From: an uncultured Luminiphilus sp.
GTDB taxonomy: Bacteria > Pseudomonadota > Gammaproteobacteria > Pseudomonadales > Halieaceae
Assembly (NCBI GenBank): GCA_938084055.1
Contig: CALKDK010000018.1
Coordinates: forward strand, 119,116-169,455
Reading direction: 5' to 3'
Length of the DNA: 50,340 nucleotides
Shown: positions 28,146 to 39,977 of the stretch, piece by piece
How the letters are laid out: the number at the start of each line of letters is the position of its first letter
Numbering within the stretch: the stretch's first letter is position 1
Notes under the pieces: generated by a model
Told to the model about the DNA's origin: nothing
Seen by the model: only the letters and a program-made list of their open reading frames with translations
Databases searched by the model: none
Made by a program: the position numbers and the translations under genes

Positions 28146-29347
28146 CACGCCCCCCCCTCTCTATCCGGTGGCCCCTTGCGCAACACTTTTTTGATGCCCC
28201 GCAATGCCTGCCGCGTCCGGTGTTCGTTTTCAATAAGGCCGAAACGAACATAGCCCTCGCCGTACTCGCCAAAACCGATGCCCGGCGACACCGCGACCCC
28301 CGCCTCAGCCAGAAGCAATTTACTGAACTCAAGCGAGCCCATGGGTTTGAAGGCGTCGGGTATCTGGGCCCAGACAAACATGGTCGCCCGCGGCGGCGTG
28401 ACTTGCCACCCTGCCTCATTAAGCCCCTGGCACAATACATCACGACGACGCCGGTACATATCACAGATGTCAGCAACGCACTGTTGATCCCCTTCCAGCG
28501 CCGCAATGGCCGCCACCTGTACCGGGGTAAAAATGCCGTAGTCCAGATAAGACTTGATACGTGTCAAAGCCGCTATCAGCTCGGGGTTACCACAGCAAAA
28601 GCCCACGCGCCATCCGGGCATATTGTAGCTCTTGGAGAGCGTGAAGAACTCCACCGCAATGTCCCGAGCTCCGGGAACCTGCAGAATACTGGGGGCGACA
28701 TAGCCATCAAAGCAGAGGTCTGCATAGGCGAGGTCATGCACCACCCAAATACCCGCGTCGCGGGCCACACTGACGATTTTTTCAAAAAAACCAAGGTCAA
28801 CGCAGTGACCGGTCGGGTTGGAAGGAAAGTTCAACACCAGCATTTTGGGCTTGGGGTAACTGTTCCGTATTGCCTGTTCGAGCTCGTCGAAGAAATTTTC
28901 CTCATCCACCATGGGCACGTGCCGCAGGTCGGCACCGGAAATGACAAAGCCGTAGGGGTGAATGGGATAGGACGGGTTGGGCACCAGAATGGAGTCTCCG
29001 GTGCTGGTCGTGGCCAGTGCCAGGTGCGCCAACCCTTCTTTCGAACCCATGGTGACGATCGCCTCGCTGTTGGGGTCGAGCTCAACGGCATAACGGCGCA
29101 GGTACCAATCACAAATCGCCCTTCTCAGGCGCGGGATGCCCTTGGATTGGGAGTAACGGTGGGTGTCACCGCGATGAATGGTCTCAGCAAGTTTATCGAC
29201 AATATGGGATGGTGTGGGCTGATCGGGGTTGCCCATACCAAAGTCGATAATATCCTCGCCCCGCGCACGCGCAGCGGTTTTCAGCTCACCAATGATGTTG
29301 AAAACATAGGGAGGTAATCGCTCGATGCGCTGAAAATTGTGATTCAC
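28145..29347 (-). CDS. alaC: Alanine transaminase AlaC-type, class I/II aminotransferase
   Basis: A 400-residue PLP enzyme, expected to transfer amino groups between glutamate and pyruvate. The opening [17 protein letters not shown], the PLP-binding SNPTG, the Schiff-base lysine in [11 protein letters not shown] and the phosphate-binding Arg in MPGWRVGF are all present. Position directly upstream of hom, with overlapping stop and start codons, matches Pseudomonas, where an AlaC-like gene sits there. Strict specificity for alanine is from the family, not seen here. Confidence 0.88.
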   Translation of the reverse strand: MNHNFQRIERLPPYVFNIIGELKTAARARGEDIIDFGMGNPDQPTPSHIVDKLAETIHRGDTHRYSQSKGIPRLRRAICDWYLRRYAVELDPNSEAIVTMGSKEGLAHLALATTSTGDSILVPNPSYPIHPYGFVISGADLRHVPMVDEENFFDELEQAIRNSYPKPKMLVLNFPSNPTGHCVDLGFFEKIVSVARDAGIWVVHDLAYADLCFDGYVAPSILQVPGARDIAVEFFTLSKSYNMPGWRVGFCCGNPELIAALTRIKSYLDYGIFTPVQVAAIAALEGDQQCVADICDMYRRRRDVLCQGLNEAGWQVTPPRATMFVWAQIPDAFKPMGSLEFSKLLLAEAGVAVSPGIGFGEYGEGYVRFGLIENEHRTRQALRGIKKVLRKGPPDREGGA

Positions 29348-29401
29348 CGTTCACTGCTCCGGAGTCCGGTTTACCCGGACATGACGACCGGGGTGGGAGA
29401 C

Positions 29402-30190
29402 TTACTGAAGTCCCAACATCTGGGCCAGTTCAGATGCGGGCTTATAGCCCGGAATCATCTGACCATCACTGGTAACGATAGCCGGCGTACCCCGGACGCC
29501 CAGTGCTGAACCCAGCTGATACTGCTCCATCACAGGGGCTTCAGCACAGTCGTTGACCGGTAGCGTCACACCTGCTTTCAGTTGCGTGAGGGTTTCTTGC
29601 TGGTCATCTGCACACCAGGCTGTCGCCAATTTGCGGGCCCCATCGGAATCCGGGCCACCCCGAGGATAAGCAAGATAGCGGACTTCAATACCCAGGTCGT
29701 TCAAATCTTCCACCTCACGATGCAGCTTCTGGCAGTAAAAGCACGTGATATCGGTGAAGACGGTAATGTAGTCCCGCACATCGCCCTCGGGTGTAAAAAC
29801 AATCATTTGGCCAATATCCACGCCGTCGATAAGGGCAATGCGTTCCTGCTCACGCTTTTGCTCAGCCAGATTGACCAGACCATCTTTGCGTATGGCGTAT
29901 AGATCACCCACAACAAAGTGATCACCCGACTCAGTTGCATAAAGCACCAGGCCATTGTCGAGGGTGACTTCAAGCAGTCCCTCTGCCTCGGTTTTCCGAA
30001 CCTCCTGCACAGAAATACCAGCGCCCGGACCTTCGCTTAGCGCCGCTGAAATTTTTGCCTCAAGGGATTTATGGGGATTGGAGCTGTACGACTCGGCGCC
30101 CAATGACCCTGACACCAGCAGCAACACCAGCGGCAGTAATAGGTATCGCAGCGGTTTAAAGACGTCTGTCCTGTCTGCAGATGGAATCAT
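29402..30190 (-). CDS. dsbC: Thiol:disulfide interchange protein DsbC
   Basis: A periplasmic disulfide isomerase. A hydrophobic signal peptide (LLLPLVLLLVSGSLGA) is followed by the dimerisation domain (about residues 35-100) and a thioredoxin domain with the active site CFYC (Cys150 and Cys153), the cis-Pro loop RGTPAIV and a second cysteine pair further on. Length 262 is normal. It lies between alaC and xerD as in Pseudomonas. The redox partner DsbD is not in the window. Confidence 0.95.
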   Translation of the reverse strand: MIPSADRTDVFKPLRYLLLPLVLLLVSGSLGAESYSSNPHKSLEAKISAALSEGPGAGISVQEVRKTEAEGLLEVTLDNGLVLYATESGDHFVVGDLYAIRKDGLVNLAEQKREQERIALIDGVDIGQMIVFTPEGDVRDYITVFTDITCFYCQKLHREVEDLNDLGIEVRYLAYPRGGPDSDGARKLATAWCADDQQETLTQLKAGVTLPVNDCAEAPVMEQYQLGSALGVRGTPAIVTSDGQMIPGYKPASELAQMLGLQ

Positions 30191-30236
30191 GGGTTCTCCA
30201 TTACTTTCCTGTGATTACCGTTCGGGGCGCGCCATG

Positions 30237-31130
30237 CTAACCCCGTGGGTGATGCTGTGCATGTAGCTCCTGCATACGCTGGCGAGCGACATGGGTATAA
30301 ATCTGAGTCGTGGAGAGATCGCTGTGGCCCAGCAACATCTGAACAACCCTCAAATCAGCACCATGGTTGAGCAGATGCGTGGCGAAGGCGTGCCGCAACG
30401 TGTGTGGTGACAGGTGTACCTGTATTCCCGCCCGCTCGCCATAGATTTTAATACGATACCAGAATGTCTGGCGAGTCATTGCGCTCCCGCGATTGGATGG
30501 AAAAAGCACATCGCTGGCCCGGCCACGCAGTAATTCTTGCCGGGCTCCTTTCATGTAGCGGACAAGCCAGTCCAGAGCCTCCTCGCCCATGGGCACCAGC
30601 CGCTCTTTACCGCCTTTACCCCGAACCCTCACAATACCCTGGTTGAGGCCGATCTGGTCTACCGTAAGACCTATCAACTCTGAGACCCGCAGGCCACAGG
30701 CGTAAAGAATTTCCAACATAGTACGATCACGAAACTCGATCGCGACATCGAGATCCGGCATATCCAACAGACGGTCCACGTCAGCCTCGGACAGGGATTT
30801 GGGCAATGGCCGCCCCTGTTTCGGGCTATCTATACGCAGGGTGGGATCCGCAACCACCAAACCCTCGCGTAGCGCCCAGCGATAAAAACTCCGAATGACA
30901 GACAGGAAACGCGCGCTGGATCGGGGTGAGGCGCCGCCACGGAGTCTATGGCCCAGGTAAGCCTGTACATGACCCGCGTCCACGCCTAGCAAAGTGCCGG
31001 ATTGTTTCTCGTTCAGCCACACCGAGAACAATGACAGGTCCCGTCGGTAGGCTGCCAGGGTATTGTCGGAAAGTCCGCGCTCCATCCACAGACTGTCGAT
31101 GAAGCGCTCAACTTCGTCTGGCGCGGGCAT
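30237..31130 (-). CDS. xerD: Site-specific tyrosine recombinase XerD
   Basis: Works with XerC and FtsK to resolve chromosome dimers at dif. An N-terminal SAM-like core-binding domain (about residues 5-90) precedes the catalytic domain with Arg in ACGLRVSEL, HTLRH, LGHSDLSTTQIYTH and the nucleophilic Tyr in TQIYTHV. Length 297 is typical. The gene lies between rplS and dsbC. An in-frame start at 31130 is ATG. XerC is not nearby, so the assignment to XerD rests on synteny and sequence. Confidence 0.93.
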   Translation of the reverse strand: MPAPDEVERFIDSLWMERGLSDNTLAAYRRDLSLFSVWLNEKQSGTLLGVDAGHVQAYLGHRLRGGASPRSSARFLSVIRSFYRWALREGLVVADPTLRIDSPKQGRPLPKSLSEADVDRLLDMPDLDVAIEFRDRTMLEILYACGLRVSELIGLTVDQIGLNQGIVRVRGKGGKERLVPMGEEALDWLVRYMKGARQELLRGRASDVLFPSNRGSAMTRQTFWYRIKIYGERAGIQVHLSPHTLRHAFATHLLNHGADLRVVQMLLGHSDLSTTQIYTHVARQRMQELHAQHHPRG

Positions 31131-31156
31131 CTCAACCTTCCCCCGCCCTCAGGATC

Positions 31157-31513
31157 TCAGCGCGACAGCTTTTCCTTGATTCGCGCGGCTTTACCGCTGC
31201 GCTCTCGAAGGTAGTAAAGCTTGGCCTGCCTGACATCCCCGCGGCGTTTTACCGAGATGCTATCCAGCAATGGACTGTAGGTCTGGAAAGTTCGCTCTAC
31301 GCCCACGCCATGGGAGATCTTGCGTAGCGTGAACGCGGAGTTTAGGCCTCGGTTGCGCTTGCCGATGCATACACCTTCGAACGCCTGCAATCGCTCTCGG
31401 GTACCCTCTTTAACTCTGACCTGCACAACCACGGTGTCACCCGGGGCAAAATCGGGAATGTCCCGGGTCATCTGCTCGGCGTTGATTTCAGAAATAATTT
31501 TGTTCGTGCTCAT
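31157..31513 (-). CDS. rplS: Ribosomal protein bL19
   Basis: A component of the large ribosomal subunit at the 30S-50S interface. The sequence starts [20 protein letters not shown] and contains [21 protein letters not shown] and the C-terminal [23 protein letters not shown], all typical. The frame begins at a GTG at 31516, but the ATG one codon later has GGGAGA at good spacing. It follows trmD by about 85 bases. Confidence 0.97.
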   Translation of the reverse strand: MSTNKIISEINAEQMTRDIPDFAPGDTVVVQVRVKEGTRERLQAFEGVCIGKRNRGLNSAFTLRKISHGVGVERTFQTYSPLLDSISVKRRGDVRQAKLYYLRERSGKAARIKEKLSR

Positions 31514-31598
31514 CACACTCTCCCGTTGAGCTGCGCGCCCGCAAAGCTGCGCGTTGTGCCTGCGGCCACAGCCGCCTAGTTTTCATTACTAACCGCTT

Positions 31599-32351
31599 TC
31601 AGTCCAGCCCCCACTCTTTCAGGAGCTGCCAATCCTCCTCCGACACCCCATCGGGCGCCAGCATGTCGGGCCGCCGATCCATTGTTCTTCGAATCGCCTG
31701 GGCCCTGCGCCACCGCGCAATTGCACCGTGGTCGCCACTCATCAACACCTCGGGCACTTTACGGCCCATGTAGTCCTCTGGGCGGGTAAAATGCGGACAG
31801 TCGAGCAGACCCTCCACAAACGAATCTTCCCCAGCTGATGCGCTATGTCCCAGCACACCGGGCATCAGGCGCACCATCGCATCGATAACCAACATCGCGG
31901 GTAATTCACCGCCGCTCACTACGAAGTCCCCCACCGAGACCTCACAATCAACCGAGCACTCCACAAAGCGCTCATCCATTCCCTCATACCGTCCGGCAAT
32001 CAGCACAGTGGCTCCATCCGACAGCAACTCCCTCGCCAGGCCATCGCTAAAGGGACGACCCTGGGGTGTCAGCGCAACCACCCTGCCAGCACCACCAAGG
32101 GACTTCTTCGCTGCTTGCAAAGCCCGATCCAGTACAGGCGCCTGCATTACCATCCCTGGACCACCACCGTAGGGGCGATCGTCGACGGTGGCGTGACGAT
32201 CGGTGGCATGATCCCTAGGGTTGTGCAGAGAAAGGGTCCAATACCCCTGCTCCCGCGCTCTTCCCGTCACTCCCCAGTCGCTGAGTGCTGTGAACATCTC
32301 GGGGAAAAGTGTCACCGCGGCGAAACGATGGATGGGCTCAGGCATCGACAT
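31599..32351 (-). CDS. trmD: tRNA (guanine-N1)-methyltransferase
   Basis: Methylates G37 of tRNAs with a CCN or CUN-type anticodon using SAM, preventing frameshifts. The opening AAVTLFPEMFTAL, the RPYGGGPGMVMQ knot segment, the SAM loop AGRYEGMDERFVE and the VGDFVVSGGELPAM stretch identify it. Length 250 is normal. It overlaps rimM by 14 bases, an indication of translational coupling in the rpsP-rimM-trmD-rplS operon. Confidence 0.97.
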   Translation of the reverse strand: MSMPEPIHRFAAVTLFPEMFTALSDWGVTGRAREQGYWTLSLHNPRDHATDRHATVDDRPYGGGPGMVMQAPVLDRALQAAKKSLGGAGRVVALTPQGRPFSDGLARELLSDGATVLIAGRYEGMDERFVECSVDCEVSVGDFVVSGGELPAMLVIDAMVRLMPGVLGHSASAGEDSFVEGLLDCPHFTRPEDYMGRKVPEVLMSGDHGAIARWRRAQAIRRTMDRRPDMLAPDGVSEEDWQLLKEWGLD

Positions 32352-32880
32352 ACCATTTCACCCGCACCTCACCGGCCTCGGCATCCACCGCTTCGACCAC
32401 ATCACCCCAAATCCAGGGAATTAATCTCTCTCTGTCGTCCGCACTGCCCTCACAGGCACGTACCACCAGGACATCATTCGCTCCGGTTTCAAGCAGATGG
32501 TCTATTTCACCGAGGAGGGTCACAACTCCAGACTCTTCACTCCAGACCCGCAACCCCTCGAGGTCACGCCAGTAGAATTCGTCTGCCTCCAGTGGCGGCA
32601 ACATCCCTGCGTGACCCAAAATCACCGTACCTCGGAGGGCCTCGGCATCACTGCGGTCACTGATCCCAGACAACTGCATTATCCAACCGCGTCCCTGCCG
32701 CTTGAGGTCAAGCACTGTAACGGGTTGTCCCGCCCCCTGCCGCATCCCCGGACCCGGGGCCAACACCAATCCAGACTGGCCAACGAGCAGCAGCGGCTCC
32801 TCGAGCAACGGCCGCGTCTTCACCCATCCTTTTATACCGTGGGCTCCCATAACCTCAGCCATTACCAGTGCCTCAGTCAT
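32338..32880 (-). CDS. rimM: 16S rRNA processing protein RimM
   Basis: A 30S maturation factor that binds S19. The N-terminal RimM domain (EVMGAHGIKGWVKTRPLL) is followed by a PRC-barrel (EADEFYWRDLEGLRVW). Length 180 is normal. It lies between rpsP (27 bases away) and trmD, with which it overlaps by 14 bases. Confidence 0.95.
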   Translation of the reverse strand: MTEALVMAEVMGAHGIKGWVKTRPLLEEPLLLVGQSGLVLAPGPGMRQGAGQPVTVLDLKRQGRGWIMQLSGISDRSDAEALRGTVILGHAGMLPPLEADEFYWRDLEGLRVWSEESGVVTLLGEIDHLLETGANDVLVVRACEGSADDRERLIPWIWGDVVEAVDAEAGEVRVKWYVDA

Positions 32881-32907
32881 GGGATTGACGCGAGCGCCTG
32901 AGTTTCG

Positions 32908-33171
32908 TCAGGCAGCAGCGGCCTCAGTCTGGCTGGCCGCGTCTTTCATGAGCGCCTTCACCCGGGGTGAAACCTGCGCACCTTTTGCCACCCAGCTCTC
33001 TATCTTTTCCAGGTCGAGGCGTAATCGCTCCTCTTGCCCACGGGCAATAGGATTGAAGAAGCCAACCCGCTCAATGAACCGCCCGTCTCGTGAACGGCGG
33101 TGATCGGTAACGGTCACCTGATAAAAAGGTCGCTTTTTGGATCCGCCCCGCGACAGTCGAATAACTACCAT
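32908..33171 (-). CDS. rpsP: Ribosomal protein bS16
   Basis: A small-subunit ribosomal protein. It starts [31 protein letters not shown] and contains [10 protein letters not shown], with an alanine-rich tail ending QTEAAAA. Length 87 is normal. It is first in the rpsP-rimM-trmD-rplS operon. A hairpin (33201-33229) lies in the spacer before it. Confidence 0.97.
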   Translation of the reverse strand: MVVIRLSRGGSKKRPFYQVTVTDHRRSRDGRFIERVGFFNPIARGQEERLRLDLEKIESWVAKGAQVSPRVKALMKDAASQTEAAAA

Positions 33172-33200
33172 CTCGTTGATTCCTCAGTAAAAATTAATGC

Positions 33201-33229
33201 AGGACCCCAGCTCTCGAAGCTCCAGTCCT
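33201..33229 (-). terminator. Hairpin between ffh and rpsP (weak terminator or leader element)
   Basis: On the minus strand a 12-base arm AGGACTGGAGCT faces AGCTGGGGTCCT around a five-base loop, with two mismatches in the middle. A T-rich stretch (ATTAATTTTTA) follows. It could weakly terminate ffh transcripts or act in the rpsP leader. Confidence 0.45.
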
Positions 33230-33289
33230 GAAATAGAAGGGAGCGGAGAATACAGTAAATAGGGGGCTAATACCAGCCGCAGATGCTGG

Positions 33290-34672
33290 TTAGCGCGGCG
33301 GCAAACCGCCCCCCGGCATACCCCCCCCGGGTGGCATCATACCCCCCAGTCCCCGCATCATTTTCTGCATGCCGCCGCCCTTCATTTTCTTCATCATTTT
33401 CTGCATTTGCTTGTGCTGTTTAAGGAGGCGATTTAAGTCCTGTATCTGAGTGCCAGATCCCAGGGTAATACGTCGTTTTCTTCCCCCGGATATCAACTCC
33501 GGCTTGCGCCGCTCGAGGGGGGTCATGGAGTCGATCATGGCCTCCATCCTGGCGAAAAGTTTCAGATCCACGTTTTGCTGGGCCATGGCTGCCATATTCC
33601 CCATACCCGGCAGCTTGTCCATCATTGCACCAATGCCACCCATATTGCGCATCTGCTGGAGCTGGTCACGGAAATCCTCAAGATCAAACCGTCCGCCCTT
33701 CTGCACTTTTTTTGCAAGTCGGGTGGCTTTTTTCTGATCGACTTTCCGCTCGACATCCTCAATGAGCGAAAGCATATCCCCCATACCCAGGATCCGGGAC
33801 GCCAAACGATCGGGGTGAAACGGGTCAAGGGCATCGGTTTTTTCACCTACCCCGAGGAATTTGATGGGTTTGCCGGTAACGGACCGCACCGACAAGGCCG
33901 CGCCGCCGCGGGTATCGGCATCAACCTTGGTCAAAATGACCCCCGTGAGTGGCAATGTCTCGCCGAAGGCCCGCGCGGTCATTACCGCATCCTGTCCCAT
34001 CATCGCGTCCACAACGAACAGGGTCTCGATAGGATTCACCGCGGCGTGTAAATCGCGAATCTCAGCCATCATGGCCTCATCAACCGCCAGCCGGCCCGCG
34101 GTATCGACAAGAAGCACATCAGAAAAATTGACCCGGGCATTTTCCAGCGCCCTTTGTACAATATCGACAGGCTTCTCCTCGCCTGAGGAGGGTTCGAAGC
34201 GGGCTCCCACTTCCCCCGCAAGGGTTTCCAGCTGTTTAATGGCGGCGGGGCGGTAGACGTCAGCAGACACCACGGCAACACGCTTCTTTTCCCGCTCAAT
34301 CAAGTACCGGGCCAACTTGGCAATCGATGTGGTTTTCCCAGCACCCTGCAAACCCGCCACCATCACGACAGCCGGCGGCTGGGTGTTCAAGGCCAGCCCC
34401 TCATTGGCACTGCCCATGGTTTGCGTCAATTCGGCCTGTACGATCTTCAGGAATTCCTGCCCTGGCGACAGGCTTTGTGCCACTTCAGCTCCCACTGCCC
34501 GGGTCTTTACTGACTCGGTGAAGGCTTTGACGACGTCGAGCGCGACATCCGCCTCAAGCAGCGCCATACGCACTTCACGCAGGGTGTCCTTAATATTTTC
34601 CTCAGTAAGTCGGGATTTACCCGAAATAATCTTGAGACTGGCTGACAGCCGATCGCTTAATCCTTCGAACAT
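33290..34672 (-). CDS. ffh: Signal recognition particle protein Ffh
   Basis: The GTPase that binds signal sequences and 4.5S RNA for co-translational membrane targeting. The N domain (FEGLSDRLSASLKII) is followed by the GTPase domain with GLQGAGKTTSIAKLA, DTAGRLA and TKVDADTRGG, and then the methionine-rich M domain (MQKMMKKMKGGGMQKMM) that ends in a Gly/Pro/Met-rich tail. At 460 residues it is normal. It is followed by the rpsP operon and is divergent from the ccsA-like gene. Confidence 0.97.
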   Translation of the reverse strand: MFEGLSDRLSASLKIISGKSRLTEENIKDTLREVRMALLEADVALDVVKAFTESVKTRAVGAEVAQSLSPGQEFLKIVQAELTQTMGSANEGLALNTQPPAVVMVAGLQGAGKTTSIAKLARYLIEREKKRVAVVSADVYRPAAIKQLETLAGEVGARFEPSSGEEKPVDIVQRALENARVNFSDVLLVDTAGRLAVDEAMMAEIRDLHAAVNPIETLFVVDAMMGQDAVMTARAFGETLPLTGVILTKVDADTRGGAALSVRSVTGKPIKFLGVGEKTDALDPFHPDRLASRILGMGDMLSLIEDVERKVDQKKATRLAKKVQKGGRFDLEDFRDQLQQMRNMGGIGAMMDKLPGMGNMAAMAQQNVDLKLFARMEAMIDSMTPLERRKPELISGGRKRRITLGSGTQIQDLNRLLKQHKQMQKMMKKMKGGGMQKMMRGLGGMMPPGGGMPGGGLPPR

Positions 34673-34787
34673 GGGACCTCGGTATGCGTCCAGCCTGGGG
34701 ACGCGTCAAACGGTGATAAAGAGCGTAGTATACGTCCTCGTAGTACTGTACCCAATTGCCCCATCTGCGGAACACAGAGAGGATGTC

Positions 34788-35597
34788 TTGAGCACCAATC
34801 CTGACCTGCTTCAAGCCGCGCTGGCGATTGCGACCGCCCTGATTTATGTCGGAGCAGCAGCACGGCAGCTACTGACACTTGATGGCCGGAGGCACCGCGC
34901 ACCAAGGGACGTCATCCTGCTGGCTGTAACGGCGGTCTGCTGTCACCTCGCCACGGTGCTTCTCGATTTGGGCAGCGGTGCGATTGATCTGGGGTTTTAC
35001 AAGATATCGTCACTGATCTTCCTGATAATGGGTGTCATCAGCGTGATCAGTTTGTTGGTCCGCCCCCTTCAGATGGTCATCATTGCCACCTTCCCTTTCT
35101 CTGCGCTCGCCGTACTGGTCAGTGCCTTTGCACCGCCCACGGGGCAGCCTCTTGAGGGGTTGAACGGTGGTCTGTTGGCGCACATTATCAGCTCGCTGCT
35201 GGCCTTTGGCGTGCTCACACTGGCGTCCCTACAGGGCGCCCTGCTGTCCATACAGACCTCGCGACTGCGGAGCCACAACACTCGCGGCATCGTACGGTTA
35301 CTACCAGCCCTGGACACCATGGAGCAGATGTTTTTCGAGCTACTGGCAGCAGGGGCGCTGTGGCTGACTGTTGCGGTGGTCTCGGGTGGTCTGTTCGTCG
35401 ATGACCTCCTGGACCAGAAACTGGTGCATAAAACCGTCCTGACCACGCTCTCATGGGCACTCCTCACTCTCACTCTGATCCTGCACTGGCGGCGTGGCTT
35501 GCGCATCAGTTCCGCCCTGTCACTCGTGTTCACCGGGTATGGACTGATGGCGATCGGATTTTTTGGTTCCAAGCTCGTGGTGGAATTGCTGATCTGA
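34788..35597 (+). CDS. CcsA/YpjD-like inner membrane protein
   Basis: A 269-residue membrane protein with about eight hydrophobic helices, of the family related to cytochrome c assembly proteins (CcsA/CcmC); it has a conserved-looking loop GGLLAHIISSLLAFGVLTLASLQG with a His near a helix start. Its frame is open far upstream inside ffh, so the true start is TTG at 34788, with AGAGGA five to nine bases before it. This gene is found next to ffh and corB-like genes in Pseudomonas and related genera. A role in heme or cytochrome handling is suggested by the family but not proven. Confidence 0.75.
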   Translation: MSTNPDLLQAALAIATALIYVGAAARQLLTLDGRRHRAPRDVILLAVTAVCCHLATVLLDLGSGAIDLGFYKISSLIFLIMGVISVISLLVRPLQMVIIATFPFSALAVLVSAFAPPTGQPLEGLNGGLLAHIISSLLAFGVLTLASLQGALLSIQTSRLRSHNTRGIVRLLPALDTMEQMFFELLAAGALWLTVAVVSGGLFVDDLLDQKLVHKTVLTTLSWALLTLTLILHWRRGLRISSALSLVFTGYGLMAIGFFGSKLVVELLI

Positions 35598-35685
35598 TCG
35601 ACATTAAAAGCTCCAAACGTGAAATGCTTGTCAGTGGCAGGTTTTTTCTCCACCATGGCAGATCGCCCTTACCTGACTGGCCCCA

Positions 35686-36966
35686 TTGAACGACGCCCCG
35701 CTGGGACTTCTCTTCACACTGCTGTTCATCTTGATTCTCGTCTCGGGTTTTTTTTCGAGCTCTGAAACCAGCATGCTTTCGCTCAACCGCTACCGCCTCA
35801 AACACTTGATGGGCAGCGGTCACCGGGGAGCACGCCGCGCCAGCAAACTGTTGCAGCGACCCGATCGACTCATCGGGCTTATTCTGATTGGCAACAACCT
35901 TGTCAATATTCTTGCGTCGGCTATAGCGACGGTGATTGCCATCCGACTTTATGGCGATGCTGGCATTGCCATTGCAACGATTGTGCTCACGCTGGTGATA
36001 CTGATATTTGCAGAGATCACGCCCAAAACGATTGCCGCCCTCCACCCTGAGAAACTGGCCTTTCCATTCAGCTTTGTTCTGGTACCTCTCCTCAAGCTGT
36101 GCATGCCACTGGTGTGGGCGATCAACAGCATTACCAACGGCCTGCTCAGGCTGCTTGGCTTTCGGCCCGACGTGCAGGAGGGAGACGCGCTGTCCCAGGA
36201 GGAGCTGAGGACCATCGTTACCGAATCCGGGACCATGATTCCCAGCCGTCACCGGCGGATGCTGACCAACATCCTCGATCTCGAGCAGGTGACGGTAGAC
36301 GACATCATGGTGCCGCGTAATGAAGTCTTTGGCATCGATCTCGATGATGGCGATGAGAAAATCCTCGAGCAACTTCAGGGCAGTACGCACACCCTGCTCC
36401 CCGTTTGGCACGAAGATATCAATAACCTGAAGGGCATCCTGCACATGCGGGATTTATCCCGCGTGCTAAACAACGGCGGCCTGTGTCGGGAAGCCCTGCA
36501 GCGAGAATTGCAAAGCCCTTATTTCGTTCCGGAAAACACCCCGTTGCATAACCAACTGCGACAGTTCCAGTTGAAAAAATTACGGCTGGGTATCGTGGTT
36601 GATGAGTACGGCGACCTGATGGGTCTGGTAACGCTGGAAGACATCCTCGAGGAAATTGTGGGTGAGTTCACATCAAACCTCGCGGAGGACAGTGAGGAAA
36701 TGCACACCCAACCCGACGGCAGCACAATCTGTTCCGGTACCGTCCATATCCGAGACCTGAACCGGCAGCGGGGCTGGTCACTGCCCACCGACGGTCCGAA
36801 GACGATCAGTGGCCTCGCGCTGGAGGCACTTGAAGCCTTTCCATCGGGGGAAGTGGCCGTACAGATTCCTGGCTACCTGATTCAGGTGCTCGCCATCGAG
36901 GGCCGCCTGATCAGCAAGGTGAGAATTGAACCTGTGGCAGATACGCCGAAGGATGCCGGCGAGTGA
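35686..36966 (+). CDS. CNNM/CorB-type membrane protein (HlyC/CorC family)
   Basis: A 426-residue inner-membrane protein with an N-terminal DUF21 membrane domain (about residues 8-185, opening with LLFTLLFILILVSGFFSSSETSM shown in part as GFFSSSETSM), two CBS domains (VTVDDIMVPRNEVF, LGIVVDEYGDLMGLVTLEDILEE) and a C-terminal CorC_HlyC domain. Such proteins are linked to magnesium or cobalt efflux. The start is TTG at 35686, next to a short gap after the ccsA-like gene; no ATG is nearer. It is best seen as CorB/YfjD-like. Confidence 0.85.
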   Translation: MNDAPLGLLFTLLFILILVSGFFSSSETSMLSLNRYRLKHLMGSGHRGARRASKLLQRPDRLIGLILIGNNLVNILASAIATVIAIRLYGDAGIAIATIVLTLVILIFAEITPKTIAALHPEKLAFPFSFVLVPLLKLCMPLVWAINSITNGLLRLLGFRPDVQEGDALSQEELRTIVTESGTMIPSRHRRMLTNILDLEQVTVDDIMVPRNEVFGIDLDDGDEKILEQLQGSTHTLLPVWHEDINNLKGILHMRDLSRVLNNGGLCREALQRELQSPYFVPENTPLHNQLRQFQLKKLRLGIVVDEYGDLMGLVTLEDILEEIVGEFTSNLAEDSEEMHTQPDGSTICSGTVHIRDLNRQRGWSLPTDGPKTISGLALEALEAFPSGEVAVQIPGYLIQVLAIEGRLISKVRIEPVADTPKDAGE

Positions 36967-37079
36967 CAAGGACCAGCAGTGCGATTGCAGTGGTAATAGC
37001 CCGGACGCACCGATAGAGCCGTGAACCGCCACTCACTGTAAACCTGAAGCGATCCGCCGGACAGCCGGGGTACCACAGG

Positions 37080-37271
37080 TTAGAGGAGTTTGATGCTTGT
37101 GGCAGCCTCACGCCTTAGCGCTGCAGCCCTAAGTATTTCCTGTTTGCGCTCATCATCTGCCATAAACCAGTCGGTTATTTCATCGCCGGTTCGGTAGCAC
37201 CCCAGGCAGGTTCCCTGGCTGTCGAGTGCACAAACAGAGACACAGGGAGATTCAGTTGAATTGATTTCCAT
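37080..37271 (-). CDS. DUF1289 family protein
   Basis: A 63-residue protein with the DUF1289 pattern: SPCVSVCALD, then CLGCYRTGDEITDW. Four cysteines in this layout suggest metal or Fe-S binding, though the function of the family is not established. The ATG at 37271 gives the usual short lead; a TTG start at 37313, overlapping the tgt stop, is also possible. It follows tgt on the same strand. Confidence 0.75.
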   Translation of the reverse strand: MEINSTESPCVSVCALDSQGTCLGCYRTGDEITDWFMADDERKQEILRAAALRREAATSIKLL

Positions 37272-37309
37272 TGCGGGTCTGGGTAGGTGAGCGATAAGCG
37301 AGATACGAC

Positions 37310-39489
<2,180 letters not shown>

Positions 39490-39521
39490 GGTGAGGCCTC
39501 GAAACACACTGCTAGGGGCAT

Positions 39522-39543
39522 AAAAAAACCGGCAAATGCCGGC
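39522..39543 (-). terminator. Rho-independent terminator after the small acidic protein gene
   Basis: On the minus strand, GCCGGCATTTGCCGG folds into a stem of five to six pairs and is followed by seven T. It separates the small acidic protein gene from queA. Confidence 0.85.
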
Positions 39544-39562
39544 TTGCTACACCTCTACACGG

Positions 39563-39874
39563 TCAGTCGCCAACTGCCGCTTTTTCTGGAGCCGCGTCTT
39601 CAGCATCGGCTGATTCTTCTTCCGCAGCAGCCTCGGTCTCTGCCGCCTCTTCTTCAGGGGCTTCTTCTACAGCAGGAGCCTCCTCTACGGCGGCAACCTC
39701 TTCAACAGCAGGGGCACCGGGTAACGTGACTTTAATCAGCTCCTCCGCCAGGAGAATTTTGACTTTTTCCTCGCCATTGACGGGCTTACCCATGGCATCC
39801 TGGACGGCAAACCGCTCGTCCCCGCGCTTGAATATCTTGTATTCGCTGGTCTTCTTAATGAGGTTCATCGCCAT
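39563..39874 (-). CDS. Small protein with a strongly acidic Ala/Glu/Val tail
   Basis: A 103-residue protein I cannot assign. The first 50 residues (MAMNLIKKTSEYKIFKRGDE onwards, with RFAVQDAMGKPVNGEEK) look like a small folded domain, and the remainder is an extended tail rich in Glu, Ala, Pro and Val (repeats of VEEAP and AEEE). The ATG at 39874 has GGAG seven bases upstream; the longer frame from 39973 is less likely. It has its own terminator downstream and is divergent from tRNA-Leu. The tail composition recalls the acidic region of the protease at 46979-48895, but no relation is shown. Confidence 0.7.
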   Translation of the reverse strand: MAMNLIKKTSEYKIFKRGDERFAVQDAMGKPVNGEEKVKILLAEELIKVTLPGAPAVEEVAAVEEAPAVEEAPEEEAAETEAAAEEESADAEDAAPEKAAVGD

Positions 39875-39977
39875 ACCTTTTCTCCGCTCGAGATACTCAG
39901 TAACGGTGCCTGATTGTCCACAGCCTGCCGAGTCGCGGCGCAGGATAACCCAATTGCCGATACGGCGCAGCATTTTA

